DNA of 64,000 bases from Rhyacophila brunnea (Eukaryota > Arthropoda > Insecta > Trichoptera > Rhyacophilidae), in NCBI GenBank assembly GCA_022495005.1, contig JAGYXB010000693.1, positions 124,001 to 188,000 of the forward strand, in the 5' to 3' direction. Below, piece after piece: positions 33,429 through 45,166 of the stretch. Both the position numbers and the translations under genes were made by a program. Each line of letters opens with the position of its first letter. The stretch's first letter is position 1. The notes beneath the pieces are model-generated. The model did not search any database. It was not told where the DNA came from and worked only from the letters and a program-made list of their open reading frames with translations.

Positions 33429-33555
33429 ATGACTCAGGTATAATCCATTTATGGGGATCCCAATGTCATTCCAGTCAAGTTGCCTGAATAAGTGTTCAAG
33501 GGTAGCTGTAAAAAGTTTGGGTGAGATTGTATCACCTTGTCGGACTCCTTTGTTG
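33429..33555 (-). pseudogene. LINE family L1: reverse transcriptase motif B fragment
   Basis: Uninterrupted minus-strand reading NKGVRQGDTISPKLFTATLE, then HLFRQLDWNDIGIPINGLYL. Known: GVRQGD..SP.LF is reverse transcriptase motif B of RTE/L1-like LINEs, ahead of the YADD motif. The fragment ends before motif C. Same family as 18163-18648. Confidence 0.8.
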
Positions 33556-34295
33556 TATAATAATTATATAGACACATAATCCATCAACTCTAAATACCTA
33601 AATTCTCAACTTACCAACTTTTGGCACCAGCCCCACGATATGTCCTAGTTAGATACTACTTAAAGTAAGTTTACAGAAGATATCCCGTGTACCCGACCGT
33701 GTATGACTGTATGACATTAATTAATTTATTGACCATAGTTTTCTCTTGGAAGAAAAATAATTTAGTTCATAGGTATATTCCTTTAGGGAATATAGATTTT
33801 TTTGTTCTTCATTTATGCTCAATTACGAATGGGTGTAAATTTTCTTAAACCATTAAAATATTCCATAACCCTGTCATCATGAGATCCAAAGGTAGTGTGT
33901 TTATAATATCATATTACCCATTATCTAATTATTAGGTAGGTAGCGAGATAACTAGTCGTTCAAAACAATTTAAAAATCATAACATCACCGGTAAAGGGTC
34001 GCTTAATATCGTATGGCCCGCGTTAACCCTTTAATCCCGTCGGCCAAGGTGTCGACGTCCAATTAAGTCTAGGCGCAGATGTCCAAGGAACGAACGACGC
34101 AAACAGAATTTGGAAGCGGGCTTGCATAATTAATTAGCAAGGGATGACTCACCCTTGAGATATGCCACTATGATTACAATACTATGTCGTATTCTATGTA
34201 ATAGTGAAACTAATGGACGGACGTAATTCGCTTATCATGTTATATAAATTACAAACGAAGTATTCTTCTTATTGTTGTAGGTTTTAAAATTTCGA
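33556..34295. other. Anonymous sequence
   Basis: No coding frame or shared repeat recognised. Confidence 0.35.
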
Positions 34296-34690
34296 TATAT
34301 TGTGGCTATAAAAACGGGAAAGGTATTGATTTTAGAGAGATTCAACCATAATAACGTGGTATGGAGAGGTGCATGCTGGGTATAACGCGAAAGGACAAAA
34401 AAAGGAATGAGTGGATAAGGAGACAAACAAGGTTTTTCGATTTAATAGAGTTCGCAAAAAACCTCAAATAGAAATGGGCTGGACACATAGCTCGTAGAAG
34501 GGATAATTCTTGGACAAATTTAGTCATCCAATGTTATCCAAGAGGTAAAAAACGTGCGCAAATTTGAAATGGTAAAGTACTGCGAAAGTACGTAGTAATG
34601 CAACGCACAGGACTGAGAAAAGTGGAATCAGCTTAAAGAGGCCTTCATCCAGCAGTGGATAGATCCAGGCTGGTGATGATGATATATTTA
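34296..34690 (+). pseudogene. LINE family L1: ORF2 C-terminal end with GAT tail
   Basis: The plus strand reads MERCMLGITRKDKKRNEWIR, then QTRFFDLIEFAKNLK, then after a stop WAGHIARRRDNSWTNLV. It ends in TTCATCCAGCAGTGGATAGA, CCAGGCTGGTGATGATGATA. Known: this is the extreme C-terminus and 3' tail of insect RTE-like LINEs. Better preserved than 10008-10405. Frameshifted; no catalytic part. Confidence 0.75.
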
Positions 34691-34794
34691 TACAATAATA
34701 GTATTATGGTGATAGTAAAAAAAAGTAAAACACTTTGGTTTGGCCGATTATTATCCCAATACTATCCTTAAACCCGCAAAAATATGTGCCTACC

Positions 34795-34900
34795 TACCAT
34801 CCTTATTATTATTGTCATCCAGGCACTTAACAATCACGGGTCATCAGTAGACCGTGATTTAATGACAGCCCGTTATTAGTGGACAACGAAAGAGTCAACT
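34795..34900 (+). repeat. R3 dispersed repeat, 5' fragment
   Basis: Contains CATCCTTATTATTATTGTCA and ATCACGGGTCATCAGTAGAC, matching about 5766-5815. Neighbouring 34901-35551 shows no feature I can support. Confidence 0.5.
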
Positions 34901-35551
34901 TGCTACAATATGTAAAATAAATAAATTTTAATTTGAAAAGTATAGTTGTATTCAAAGATGACCAGCTAGATTTTTTAATAATGTTTACTCAACTCTTGTT
35001 TATATGACCATTATTGACAATCAATATAAAAATGTTAATGAAATCATTGGGAAAATTTAGTGTAGTCGTTTGACAAGTTAATTTAATTTCTATAAAAAGG
35101 CGGCAAAATTTAAAAAAATAAAGTCACTTCCGGTAAGTATAATTCTTCAAACGACTACTGTCTAAATTTCCGTCCGATCAAAACAAAATGGCTATCTAAA
35201 TCGTACACTTTTTCATTTAATGCGGTAATAAAGAAAACGAGTTCCTGCTGTCATAAAATATTTTTATTTCAAGATCTTTACTGTCACGCAGATCAAAGCC
35301 GAGTGGACGTTCACAAAGACTTCAGATGAAGGACCAGCATTAAAGGTACTGTTAATTATAATAATAAATGTGGCCGAACTAGAATAGAAGATGAATCATA
35401 CCCACCGAATGCCCAATTTATGTCACCACGGAAGAAATTTATTATTAAAAGAATCCATGGTATCATAATGAAAGACTGCTGAGTTCTTGTGTGCCAGATT
35501 ACTGAGACTATAGGTAACCAGAATAATTCTTTCCTACGTAGGTATATTTAA

Positions 35552-36352
35552 GTTACGCCGAATGTGCGAAATTGACTATTACATGAAATGGGCTAAATTT
35601 TGCCTAAATCATGAAAAATGCAAGCCCGTTGAAGACAAAATATCTGGTGAGTGCGTGAATTCAGCAGTAATTTTTCTGCCTTGTTCATGCATTGGACAAA
35701 TTAGATAGTCTGTAGCGCTACGGTGGTATTTTTTGCAACTAAACTAAATGTCTTTAATGCTCATGGATTGGTCAAAATGTACGTATATTATCTATGGTCA
35801 AAATAGATGGTCGCGCTCCGGTGGTGTTTTTTGTAACTAATCAAACTAACCAAATGTGTCAAATGTCATTGATTATAATATTAAAATATACCAATCAATA
35901 ACTACAATGACGTTCATGTCCATTTACTATGCGCAAAAAATCTAGAACTATATTATGATAATGGAAGAATTTTATTAAAAGGTATTTTCTCGATTTGATT
36001 CGTGCTTGGGTATCAATGGTCGATTGTATGTTTTTGATAGTTTGTTGACACTCGTTAGCTAACCTCAAAATGGATATTTAGTTGAATAATTCAGAATAAC
36101 AAAACCTAACCTAACCTACCCTAACCCAACCTAACCTAATAATAATAATACTATATTATGTCCAATTATAACTAATAAAACCATCCGTATTAAATTTACT
36201 TTTTCTACTGCCATTTTGACAGTTTAAGAATTCCATGCCCTGGCGAATTCGCGTACTAGGCAGAAAATTTACCTTATTCATGAATAAGGCAACAGACTTG
36301 CCAAAATTTAGCCCATTTCATGTAATAGTCAATTTCGCACATTCGGCGTAAC
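35552..36352 (-). mobile_element. Non-autonomous DNA element with internal CCTAA array, copy 2 (complete)
   Basis: Both ends are present: GTTACGCCGAATGTGCGAAA at the left and its complement, TTTCGCACATTCGGCGTAAC, at the right, giving terminal inverted repeats of about 50 bp. The interior (TGGTATCAATGGTCGATTG, GTCCAATTATAACTAATAA) is the inverse of 4507-5205. An imperfect CCTAA array is at 36103-36139. Within it a TAGATGGTC/TAGATAGTCTG-headed segment is partly duplicated (about 35703 and 35807). No transposase. Confidence 0.82.
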
Positions 36353-36734
36353 ATATTATATAACATTATATTATATCAACAAATCGCATATAATATTATT
36401 TATTATAAAAATGTTATATAAAAATATTTTTAATTCTACAGGTTACTTTATTAGTCAATGGCTAGTTCTTTTGTGACACCTTTAGAAGACTAATTTATAT
36501 TATAGTTTTGTAAATTAATGTTATTCTACCGAGATTCAATTTAGTTGTAAAAAGAGTAAAGACTATTAGGTATTATTAGGTATGACATTATTAGGTATGT
36601 CTTAAAATCTGAATAGATAAATACAAACAGCGAATTTTTTTACCAGTCTGTCGTTTTACTGCGTCTATCGATCATTCGGTCAGGTTTTGATAAATGCTTA
36701 TATAAAATTATCAAAAGATCATCACATTATTTAT
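36353..36734. other. Anonymous sequence
   Basis: Nothing recognised apart from a short local duplication of GACTATTAGGTATTATTAGG. Confidence 0.35.
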
Positions 36735-37465
36735 TTATTCTGCTTCTCTACACATTGTTTGAAAGTGTATCAAGTTTATAAAAATCTGTGTTTTTTAAAA
36801 TGACAAATTCACATTTTATAACATTTTTCTTAAATTGTAGGTTTATCTTTGGCTTAAAATTAAAAATATTTTTCTTTTTAATGTTTCCTCATTTTCATTG
36901 TTCATGCTCATTTATTAATTAATACAGTTGTTAATGTAATAATAATAAAATTTAATAAATCGTCGCTATAGGATTGGTTTCCCGAATATCCATTTTTTTC
37001 GAAATCGACCTCTTAATGCAGAATGTTTTTTTGTATCTAATTGGACGAGAACTATCCCTTTCTTTAAATTACTTTGTAATGGTAATGAATACATCATTCA
37101 TATGCTGTAAAAATAACAATTTAAATATCTCCATGTATTTAAATATAGGATTATGAAATTTGTTTTTCGTCTACTGAACATTTGGTCTATTCGGGAAACC
37201 AATCCTACAGCGACGAAATGTTAATGTAATAAGTGTATTTAATACAAATTGTAAATTATCAAAAAAATGTCTAAAATTCCAAGCTTCGTATTTTTTCGCT
37301 AGGTGCCTCTTTTAGAAAGGCTGAGTAAAGGTTTTACCTTAAAAGATAAAATAAATCACCTTTTGACAGTTCAGACGGTTAACTTTTTTACATAATTAAC
37401 CACCGGAATACTAATAATAAATATGATATATTTATCACAATTAGCCCTTTTTCGATGTTAAGCGG
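36735..37465 (+). mobile_element. Fold-back element F1, partial copy, interrupted by a MITE
   Basis: Corresponds to the right half of the 12508-13597 element: TTTATCTTTGGCTTAAAATT, TTTTTCTTTTTAATGTTTC, CTAGGTGCCTCTTT and CAGACGGTTAACTT appear in the same order. It is split by the insertion at 36961-37215. The left arm is missing. Confidence 0.65.
36961..37215. mobile_element. 255-bp MITE nested in F1
   Basis: Terminal inverted repeats start CGTCGCTATAGGATTGGTTT at the left and, inverted, CGTCGCTGTAGGATTGGTTT at the right, both continuing CCCGAATA. The flanks are AAAT on both sides (36957-36960, 37216-37219), a possible 4-bp target duplication. An internal 60-codon frame has no domain. Confidence 0.8.
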
Positions 37466-38580
37466 TATGTTAGAATAAGCCTGCTAAACGATGAATCGAA
37501 AATCCACTGCGTATTATTATTATGTAAATACTGTAATTAAATTTTATCTTAACTCGCGTAATTATTGCGGACATTTTATAGTGAAGTAATTCGTATAAAT
37601 AAATTATTTAATAACATTTTAAATACATATACTCAAAGTTTGCTTACTACAAAATTGTTAAAATTTTCACACGGAATTCCAAGAAAATCTCAGCTAGCCA
37701 AAAGAAGAAAAATTCGACCGTAAAAAACAAACAATCGGCGTTATTTATATAGCATTCCGGTACAAATATTTGTTCCCATCACTTGCTTCTCGGAGAAGTT
37801 TTGTTTATTTTCACAGAGCTGGCGGAGTTGAGCTGTCCCCTTTATTTGTTGGCGATTTAGCTGGAGGTGTTGAAAGGGTTAAAAGTGAAAGAAAGATATA
37901 AATAAACTGAGACAAATGAGTTTTAATATTTTAGGTGTCAGAATTATTCCTTAATATGTGTGCATATTATTTGTGATCAGATGCTGGCAGCTTGTGTAAT
38001 TACCCATGACTCAGGTCGCCAAGTATTTAAGTGTGCTTTTTAAGATTCTAAAGTTATGAGTCACCGCCATAGCATATGGGTAGACTCGTTGTTCACCAAT
38101 AATTGAATACGTGTATTAATTAAGGCGCTAAGTACCAAAAACATAAAAACTGACATTTTTATAAAAAAAATGTTCTACATACCAACGCCAATAACTTCAA
38201 CTATAGTCTAAGTGCCTCAAGCAAGTCAAAAAAATACAGCAAAATAATTAATCCTGTCGACGTTGCAAGTCCGTTGGCGTGTTTTATTTATAATGGTGTA
38301 AGTAGCACTGCAGTGGTCAACGGCATTCAATATAAAATAGCTGACGATGGTGTGTTGACACTTGCGAGTTCTTAATACCTAAAATTATAGAAGCTGCCGT
38401 GATTGCTTCACACTGTAAAACTACATTTTTCAAAAGGTCTGCTTCATGAAATTTTACTGCAATGACTCGGTATTTTGAAACTACAGGCAATACTACTTTT
38501 TGGTACTTAGAGCCTTATTTAATACACGTATTCAATTAATATTGTTAAATCATAAAATCGATCAATATGATATAAATACA
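37466..38580. other. Anonymous sequence
   Basis: No gene or shared repeat recognised. Confidence 0.35.
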
Positions 38581-38610
38581 CTGTCTCTTTTATTGTGTTC
38601 ACTGTCAATT

Positions 38611-38996
38611 AAACTGTTAACGGAGACTTGAAGCTTTCGAGATGTGCCTGTATAGACGCATCTTCAAAATTCCTTGGACTGACCGGGTGACAAATGTTGA
38701 AGTTCTCAATCGAATGGGGAAAGACCGAGAAGTTATAGGTAGTATCAAAACCAGGAAACTACAGTACCTCAGCCAAATTATGAGAGGACAAAAGTACAGC
38801 GTTCCCCAACTTGTCATTCAAGGAAAGATCAATGGGAAACTTTAGCAGAGGACGGCGCCGCATTTCGTGGCTTAAGAACCTCCGTGATTAGTACGAGTGC
38901 AGATCTACTGAACTATTCCGGGTAGCAGACGACAAAGATAAGATCGCCTTGATGGTGGCCGACTTCCACTAGGGGATGGCACAATAAGAAAAAGAA
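38611..38996 (+). mobile_element. LINE family L3: 5'-truncated insertion with target duplication
   Basis: Coding remnant LKAFEMCLYRRIFKIPWTDR, VTNVEVLNRMGKDREV and RKLQYLSQIMRGQKYS, then a stop, then degraded sequence ending GGGGATGGCACAATAAGAAA. Known: the order 'FEMW.YRR.L.I.W.DRVTN.EVL.R', 'LG(H)IMRG.KY' is the C-terminal part of a common insect LINE ORF2. The sequence GTCAATT lies at 38604-38610 and again at 38997-39003. It splits the dispersed repeat that is whole at about 2520-2545, so the insertion site is independently confirmed. Confidence 0.85.
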
Positions 38997-39440
38997 GTCA
39001 ATTCATGGTGTAACTGCACTGTATTAATAATTAATTTAATCAAACGCAAAATTTCTTGGTACTTACTCCACTTTTAATATTAATAAATCTAGACTAGTTT
39101 CGTCCGCCTCAGAGGGACATTTTCAACTGAATAATATTTATAATACAGGTACATACATATTTACCAAAACTAATTCAAAACGCGACAAAAATTAATATCT
39201 ACCAATACATTTCATTATACATCCAATAATACTTTGTCAATAACAAGTAAATTTAAATTAATGAAATTGGATATTAATATTTCATACTCCATCATTTTAG
39301 ACACTTATCAAAATAATCTATAATTAATAAAATAAAACAAAATATGAAGCAATAAGGACTCACATTAACATTTTAATACATCACCAAACAATTTATGATT
39401 AGTCAATATTTAATAACACAATAAAATTTGATTAAGATGG

Positions 39441-39729
39441 TACTTCAGTGAAACGGCAAATAATTTTCAACTATAGGTGCGACGAAATTTCGAACTGGCT
39501 GGCAATCGGAGAGCGAAAGTCGAGCTGTGAACACGTAAATTTGTTTTGTGATGGCGACGGGGGAATTAATTCTTAAATCGTGTAAAGATGACTAAAAAAC
39601 GTTCCGCATGTACTTGAAAAAGAAAACATGTCAATGAATACACTATTATTATTACGAATATAATAATAAACATATCATTAAAAGGACGCATGTTGAATTT
39701 TTATGACAAATTATATTTCGTTCGGCTCG
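39441..39729 (-). repeat. R2 MITE-like repeat, copy 3 (inverted, truncated)
   Basis: Starts TACTTCAGTGAAACGGCAAA and runs through TAGGTGCGACGAAATTTCG to GGACGCATGTTGAATTTTTA. It then breaks before the far end. A minus frame over it (39652-39834) is a chance frame. Confidence 0.65.
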
Positions 39730-39744
39730 CGATACAATAACCGA

Positions 39745-40944
39745 GATGATACAAACTTTAAATTGATCATTTAACAAATTAGAATTCGACAAAAATGTAT
39801 ACCTATAAATCTCTAGGATTTTTTGTTTATCCATTTTTTTAGATTTCTTATTTACATGTAGGATTTTTAAATATTTAATAATATTAAAAAAGTGATTATT
39901 TAAACTATTGATTTATGATTTCCAAAATAAGAGGAGTTATTACCATTATGAGTATTTTAAAAGTTGAGATAAAGTTTGAGTTAAAAGATCGTCCTATTTT
40001 TCCAACATATTTGGCATCACAAAAGTCACAATTTAATAGATAAATTAGGTACTACTTTGGCTGAGTTTATTCAATTTTATTTATCTTCAGTATTCACTAG
40101 TATTGAATTCAAATTTTGTCTGTTGAAAAAGGTAACATTGAAAGGGTAAATCTGTTTTTCTTGAAATATTTTCTGACACTCTTTCTAGGAAACATAACTA
40201 ATGAACCCAGGGTTTTTAGCACTGACTCTCGCCAAGCTAGAGTTCACATTTAATAAAGCTATTTTTTTAGATTTATTGGCCAAAATACGATCAAATAAAA
40301 TTCATTAAGTGGCAAAATTACATGGTGGTAAAGATCTACAGACCAAGGAAAATGGAAAAAGCTAGGATATGACTTCATCCAGAAGTGTAACGACCCCAGC
40401 TGACGGTGATGTTGTAATAAATCTCAAGAGTGATTACGGTGGAAATAATATAAAAAATATTAAATTAATACCGCGTTGTAAAGTGTTTCATTCTTTTCCT
40501 TCTAAATTTATTCTGTGTTTTTGACATAAACTGATTAGACGAAATCCGATAAAAACATTTTTAAAATATTCAAATAAAAAAACTTCCGTAAACGCTCCCA
40601 ACTTTTAATGATATTCAAAAATTTCCAGCCAAAGTTATTTTAATTTAACTAAAGTTGTTAAATAAAAAAGCGATTGTCACATTAAGGGTGACACATCGCT
40701 TCGGCGGGTACAAGTTTCAAATTCGCGCCCCGTACCTACCTAAGGGTTTTTTTTTGTATTGCCGATATTAAACGCACACTTGTTTCTTGATCCAAGAGTC
40801 ACTGGTTCGAATTATTTGACATTGCAACCCAGATAATTTTTTTTTATCCTGGGATGGTGAAAGGATGAACATTTACAATTACATATATATATTCAACATA
40901 TATATGAGGATGTATGTATGTGGAAGTAGGTGTGTATATGTGTG

Positions 40945-40975
<31 letters not shown>

Positions 40976-41395
40976 GGTGGGTTTATTTGTGGATGTGTTA
41001 TATTTAAAGAATTATAGATCCATATGATTCACCATGAATAAAAAAAATCGGTGTGTACTTATGTACTAAGTATCATAAACCTGTAATATACAATTGTGAA
41101 AATACATATTGTCAGGCATCTTTAAAACTTTCTAAAGTATATATTTGTTAGTGTACCTACGTTGAATAATTCACGATGCAATAAATAATTTAGATTGTGA
41201 ATATGTGAAAATCGTAGGTAATTGTGATATGACTGCCATTTTAGCAGTTTATAACACATTTTTATAACTCTTAGTATAGATAAGTAAATGCATCTTTTTT
41301 ACCTTTCAAAATTTTGTTGTTCACGCTCTTATCAAAGTAAACAAGCAACTGAGCTCCTAGGTGACTTTTTATGTGTACCGAAATGTATTTAGTAA
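39745..41395. other. Anonymous sequence with LINE-tail fragment and AT microsatellite
   Basis: 40321-40416 contains GACCAAGGAAAATGGAAAAA, then TTCATCCAGAAGTGTAACGA, in the style of LINE 3' ends. 40951-40973 is an AT dinucleotide run. No gene recognised. Confidence 0.4.
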
Positions 41396-41822
41396 ATAAT
41401 TACAAGATAAAAAGAACCTTTTAAATACAACGTTTTTAATTTTTTTGTTGAACCATATAAACATGACTTGACTAGCTTAAACGATCAAAAAATTTTCTAC
41501 TTGACATGTCATGTTGATTTCCATAGTAACGCACGTATATATTAATAATTTAGTTGCTTGCTAGGACCATCCGCTTAGCAACCAATAATTGTGTCAAAAT
41601 AACTTTTCATGCAAAACAGAATTAACTGAAAATGAATTCAATTCTACTTAATGATGGCTAAAAGTATTTTAAAAATGTATTGGTATCGTGTTCTGATATA
41701 TTCTAAATGTTTAAAATGTCTAGCTAGTCGGGAAGTTAGTTAAAAATCGATTGCAAGATTTGTACCGGACAAAGAACCACCGGATAAATAAGGATACGAG
41801 CTAAGAAAAACGTTATAAAATA
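41396..41822 (+). repeat. R1 dispersed repeat, copy F
   Basis: Runs from TTACAAGATAAAAAGAACC to AAAAACGTTATAAAA. It lacks the long-subtype block and has GCTTGCTAGGACCATCCG in place of the usual GCTAGGACCACC. Confidence 0.75.
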
Positions 41823-42439
41823 CTACATCTTGACGTCATTAATGTGTTAAATAAATTATGTTAACCGTTATTTAATTTCTTTATTTCATTTCATTAAAAA
41901 AATAAACCTCCATCTATTTTGGTATCAATTATATTTGAACATACTCGCTATTGTTTTGAACTAACTTGATTAGGAAAAACAAGTTTACTATCCTTGGAAA
42001 AAATGCCTTAACATGGAGACGTAAGTAACATTATTATATTATAGAAAGATATAAAGAATTGGAAACTATTACAGTGACGGATCATTATGTGGGGTAACAA
42101 TTATTGCTTATCTCATGACATTCGGAATCAAATAACCTTGGTTAGCGAATTCGAAACAAACATCTTCAATTGACATTGAAAGTCAAAATCAAAAAAGGGC
42201 TTTATGGATTATTGCTAAAATAAGCTACTTACTTACGCATAATTATTTGTATCAATTTTCACTATTTTTGCTTGCATCTGTCAAAAATCGTTTCAGCAAT
42301 ATCATAAATATTACCATATTCACAGTCAATTCCATTACTATTATGTCCAATACGTTAAGGTTCTAAGCCCGTGTAGTTTTAACTTTGAAAACTAACTAAC
42401 TCAACTGAGTGCAGTAGGCGGATCTATTAATTTTGTAAT
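41823..42439. other. Anonymous sequence
   Basis: No gene or shared repeat recognised. Confidence 0.35.
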
Positions 42440-42444
42440 TTTTT

Positions 42445-43181
42445 TCAAATCTTATTTTTCGCAACGTTGTCAATATGTCGAGTACGCTGGGTGTTCATTT
42501 GAAGTCTTTCAAACTCTTTCAGGCGTTCCCCAAGGATCAAATCTTGGACCAATTATGTTCATCATATTTATCAATGATATAGTGGAAGCCATGGATGGAG
42601 TAGAATTTTTACTTTTTGCAGACGATTTGAAATTATATGCACCAATTCGCAATGAGTTGGACTGTTGCATATTACAGCGAAATCTCTGTTTACTTGAAAG
42701 TTGGTCAATAAAGAATAAATTAGAATTTAATACTGACAAATGTTTTTGCATTACTTTTTGTAGATCGAGAAACCCGATTAAATATAAATATATTATGTCA
42801 AAAAGTTCATTAAAGCGTAAATCTGAGGCGAAAGATCTTGGGATAATTTTTGATTCTTCATTATCTTTTCACTCGCATATAACTTCTACGGCTCTACATC
42901 CGAATAAGCTTCTAGGATTCATCATGCGACAATCCAAACCATTCAAGAATCAAAATGTATTACGTCCACTCTACGTCTCATTAGTGCGTAGCATTCTTGA
43001 ATATGAGTCGATTATCTGGTGTCCTTATGAGGTTTCCTCTAAGCTTATTTTAGAACGCGTCCAGAAGAAATTTCTTCGATGTCTTTATTTTAAGACATTT
43101 AACTATTTTCCTTTCAATAATTTGTCAAATGATTATTTTCCGACTGTAGAAACAAGGCATGCTTACTTTTCATTCTCTTGA
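42445..43181 (+). pseudogene. Jockey-like LINE reverse transcriptase, C-terminal half
   Basis: Reading upstream of the ATG at 42555 in the same frame gives KSYFSQRCQYVEYAG, then FQTLSGVPQGSNLGP (motif B). It continues in the ATG-started part with LLFADDLKLYAPI (motif C, both catalytic Asp present) and a thumb-like region with LGIIFDSSLSFHSHI and SLVRSILEYESIIWCPY. Known: these motifs are typical of Jockey-type LINEs. The frame ends at 43179; the next segment continues in another frame. Motif A is lost by truncation, so no activity is expected. Confidence 0.88.
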
Positions 43182-43461
43182 ATCTCGTCGGTCTCTTCTT
43201 CTTTTGAAACACTTTTGCTTGTTAGCGCAAGGGATGGTTTCCAATCCTGGTGTCCTAATAAATTTGAATTTACATGCGCCTATCAATTACCTACGTGGTC
43301 GCAGCCATGATTTATTCTGGATCGGAACCGTTTATTCGTGTCAAGCCTATCAGGCACCATTAGCGAAGGGTGCTAGATTAGTAAATGCGCTCCCTAAAGA
43401 TATATACATTTTCAGTGATGTACTTTGCATTTTCTTTTTGAAACTTTATTTTTCTGTGTAA
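43159..43461 (+). pseudogene. Jockey-like LINE ORF2 C-terminus, frameshifted
   Basis: From about LESRRSLLLLKHFCLL onwards this frame carries on where the reverse transcriptase frame breaks. It includes LINLNLHAPINYLR and PLAKGARLVNALP, matching the pattern of Jockey C-termini ('ESRR...F..L..G...P.L...L.F..P....R' and a final short helix). It therefore marks a frameshift near 43165-43180. It ends at a stop before the AT-rich 3' end. Confidence 0.7.
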
Positions 43462-43782
43462 AATTGTATGTTTTTTGTTTTCAAAATTTTATTTTTCTGT
43501 ATTAAATTGTACTTAAGTATGTTTTTATTTAATTTGTTTTTCTGTTATTATTATTATTATATTTTATATTGTAATATTTGTGATAATGTAAATCTCGTAT
43601 TGTGTACGTCTTGAATTTAATTTTTTTATGTCCACAATGTTTTGTATTCGTAAATAAATAAATAAATAATATACAAGACAATAGTAATAGACTATTCTGA
43701 ATATACTACGGGATATACTGATGAAATGATTTGCTATGAGATCGTCAAATGGTTCCTCAATATGTGGCATCTAATAACACAC

Positions 43783-44036
43783 ACGATGGCCGCGTAGCTT
43801 AAGCGCCATCCTATAGTGTAGAGGGTCCCAGGTTAGAATCCTTGGTCTGGCAAGTACACAATATATTGTTTTTAAATTCGTGTATGAGTCAGAGTATGGA
43901 CCTAATAGGTTGAGCAAGTGGCTGACATCCATTTCTCGTAAAAATTAAAATTTGTTAATACAAACCTCCACTATGTGGAGGCCCAAATGATCCTATTAGG
44001 ATCGGACATGGTCGAAAGAAGAATAACAAAAAATGA
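43783..44036 (+). mobile_element. SINE family S1, uninterrupted copy
   Basis: tRNA-like head: GCGTAGCTTAAGCGCC (A-box region) and CCCAGGTTAGAATCC (B box, one change from GGTTCGAATCC). The body ends with CTCCACTATGTGGAGG and GATCCTATTAGGATC, both self-complementary. The same order, inverted and split, is at 11284-12357. Confidence 0.75.
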
Positions 44037-44571
44037 CAAGTCCACAATTTGATATTAGAGAGAAATTACGTTGTTGTGCACTAATATTATAAACGAAATT
44101 CTAACAAGTTTTAACAATTTCAATTTATATCAAAATAAATACATATTATAAAATATCAAAATGTGGCTTTGATATAGGACCTACGATTGTTTATGGTAAG
44201 AACGTTGTATATCAAAATCACTTAGCAACTGTGGTCTCCGAATCCCACAATCCGCCACTGGCTACGATGACAAAAAGTAGGGAGGCAGGATTCGATAGAG
44301 ACGCACATGAAAACTTTTGGTAATTGCGAAGACACAGGACATAGCTAGAAACCATTTACTTACTTCTGCCAAAACCGCCAATAACAGGGTACCTATACGG
44401 ACCAGCCAACGTCAATCATTGATTAGAATTATATTATATTTTTAATAAACTTTTTCTTTTATTCAACAAATAAGACAAGATTTCAGAATGTAACATTATA
44501 TATACTGAATATAGATAATTTAAAAACATTTCATGCATATACACACTACAAAAAATCGTTTTGTAGAAAAC
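44037..44571. other. Anonymous sequence
   Basis: AATCCGCCACTGGC near 44251 is reminiscent of the inverted CAGTGGCG end of H2, without the rest. Nothing else recognised. Confidence 0.35.
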
Positions 44572-45071
44572 TAATTACAAGATAAAAAGAACTTTTTATA
44601 TACCATGTTTTTTAATTTTTCTGTTGAATCATATAAACTTGACAATTCTATGTATTAATAATTTAGGACAAATAAGGCAATTGTCGACAAATCATTTTTT
44701 TGCTATTTTCCAACAAACAAACAAATATAGAATACTGAAATGTCATTTTGATTTCTATAGTAACGCACGTATATATTAATAATTTAGTTGCTAGGACCAC
44801 CGCCTTAGCAACCAATAATAGTGGATTGGATTACGGATTTCTTCCGAAATAACTTTTCACACAAAACAGAATTGACTGAAAATGAATTCAATTCTACTTA
44901 AATATGGCTAAACGTATTAAAAGAATGCATTGGCATTGTGTTCTGATATATTCTAAAAGTTTCAAATGTCTAGCTAGTCGGGAAGTTAGTTAAAAATCGA
45001 TTGCAAGATTTGTACTGGATAAACAACTACCAGACAAACAAGAATACGAGCTAAGAAAAACGTGGTAAAAT
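44572..45071 (+). repeat. R1 dispersed repeat, copy G (long subtype)
   Basis: Complete from AATTACAAGATAAAAAG to AAAAACGTGGTAAAA. It carries the long-subtype block and is very close to copy C. Confidence 0.8.
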
Positions 45072-45080
45072 ACGACAACC

Positions 45081-45148
45081 GACGGGACTTGGACCTGTAT
45101 CTGCTGGATTCGCGCCAGTATGTTTTACCAGTTAAACTACGGGCGCTT
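45081..45148 (-). mobile_element. tRNA-like SINE head
   Basis: On the minus strand: GCCCGTAGTTTAACTGGTAA (A-box region) and ACAGGTCCAAGTCCCGTC (B-box region) at tRNA-like spacing. The acceptor ends do not pair, so I do not call a tRNA gene. It sits in the 95 bp between R1 copy G and the small MITE that follows. Confidence 0.5.
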
Positions 45149-45166
45149 TAGATAACTATGACGATT

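Larger units (their letters stand above)
42440..43672 (+). mobile_element. Jockey-like LINE, 5'-truncated, with AAATA tail
   Basis: Holds the second half of a reverse transcriptase plus the C-terminal region, followed by an AT-rich 3' untranslated part and an AAATAAATAAATAAATAA tail (about 43652-43670). The 5' truncation is near 42440, inside the reverse transcriptase. I found no convincing target duplication. It is the longest LINE reading in the window. Confidence 0.8.

Noticed and set aside
36974..37156. 60-codon frame inside a MITE
   Set aside because: Lies between the terminal inverted repeats of a 255-bp element and has no domain.
42509..42751. Minus frame over the Jockey-like LINE
   Set aside because: Shadow of the plus-strand reverse transcriptase.
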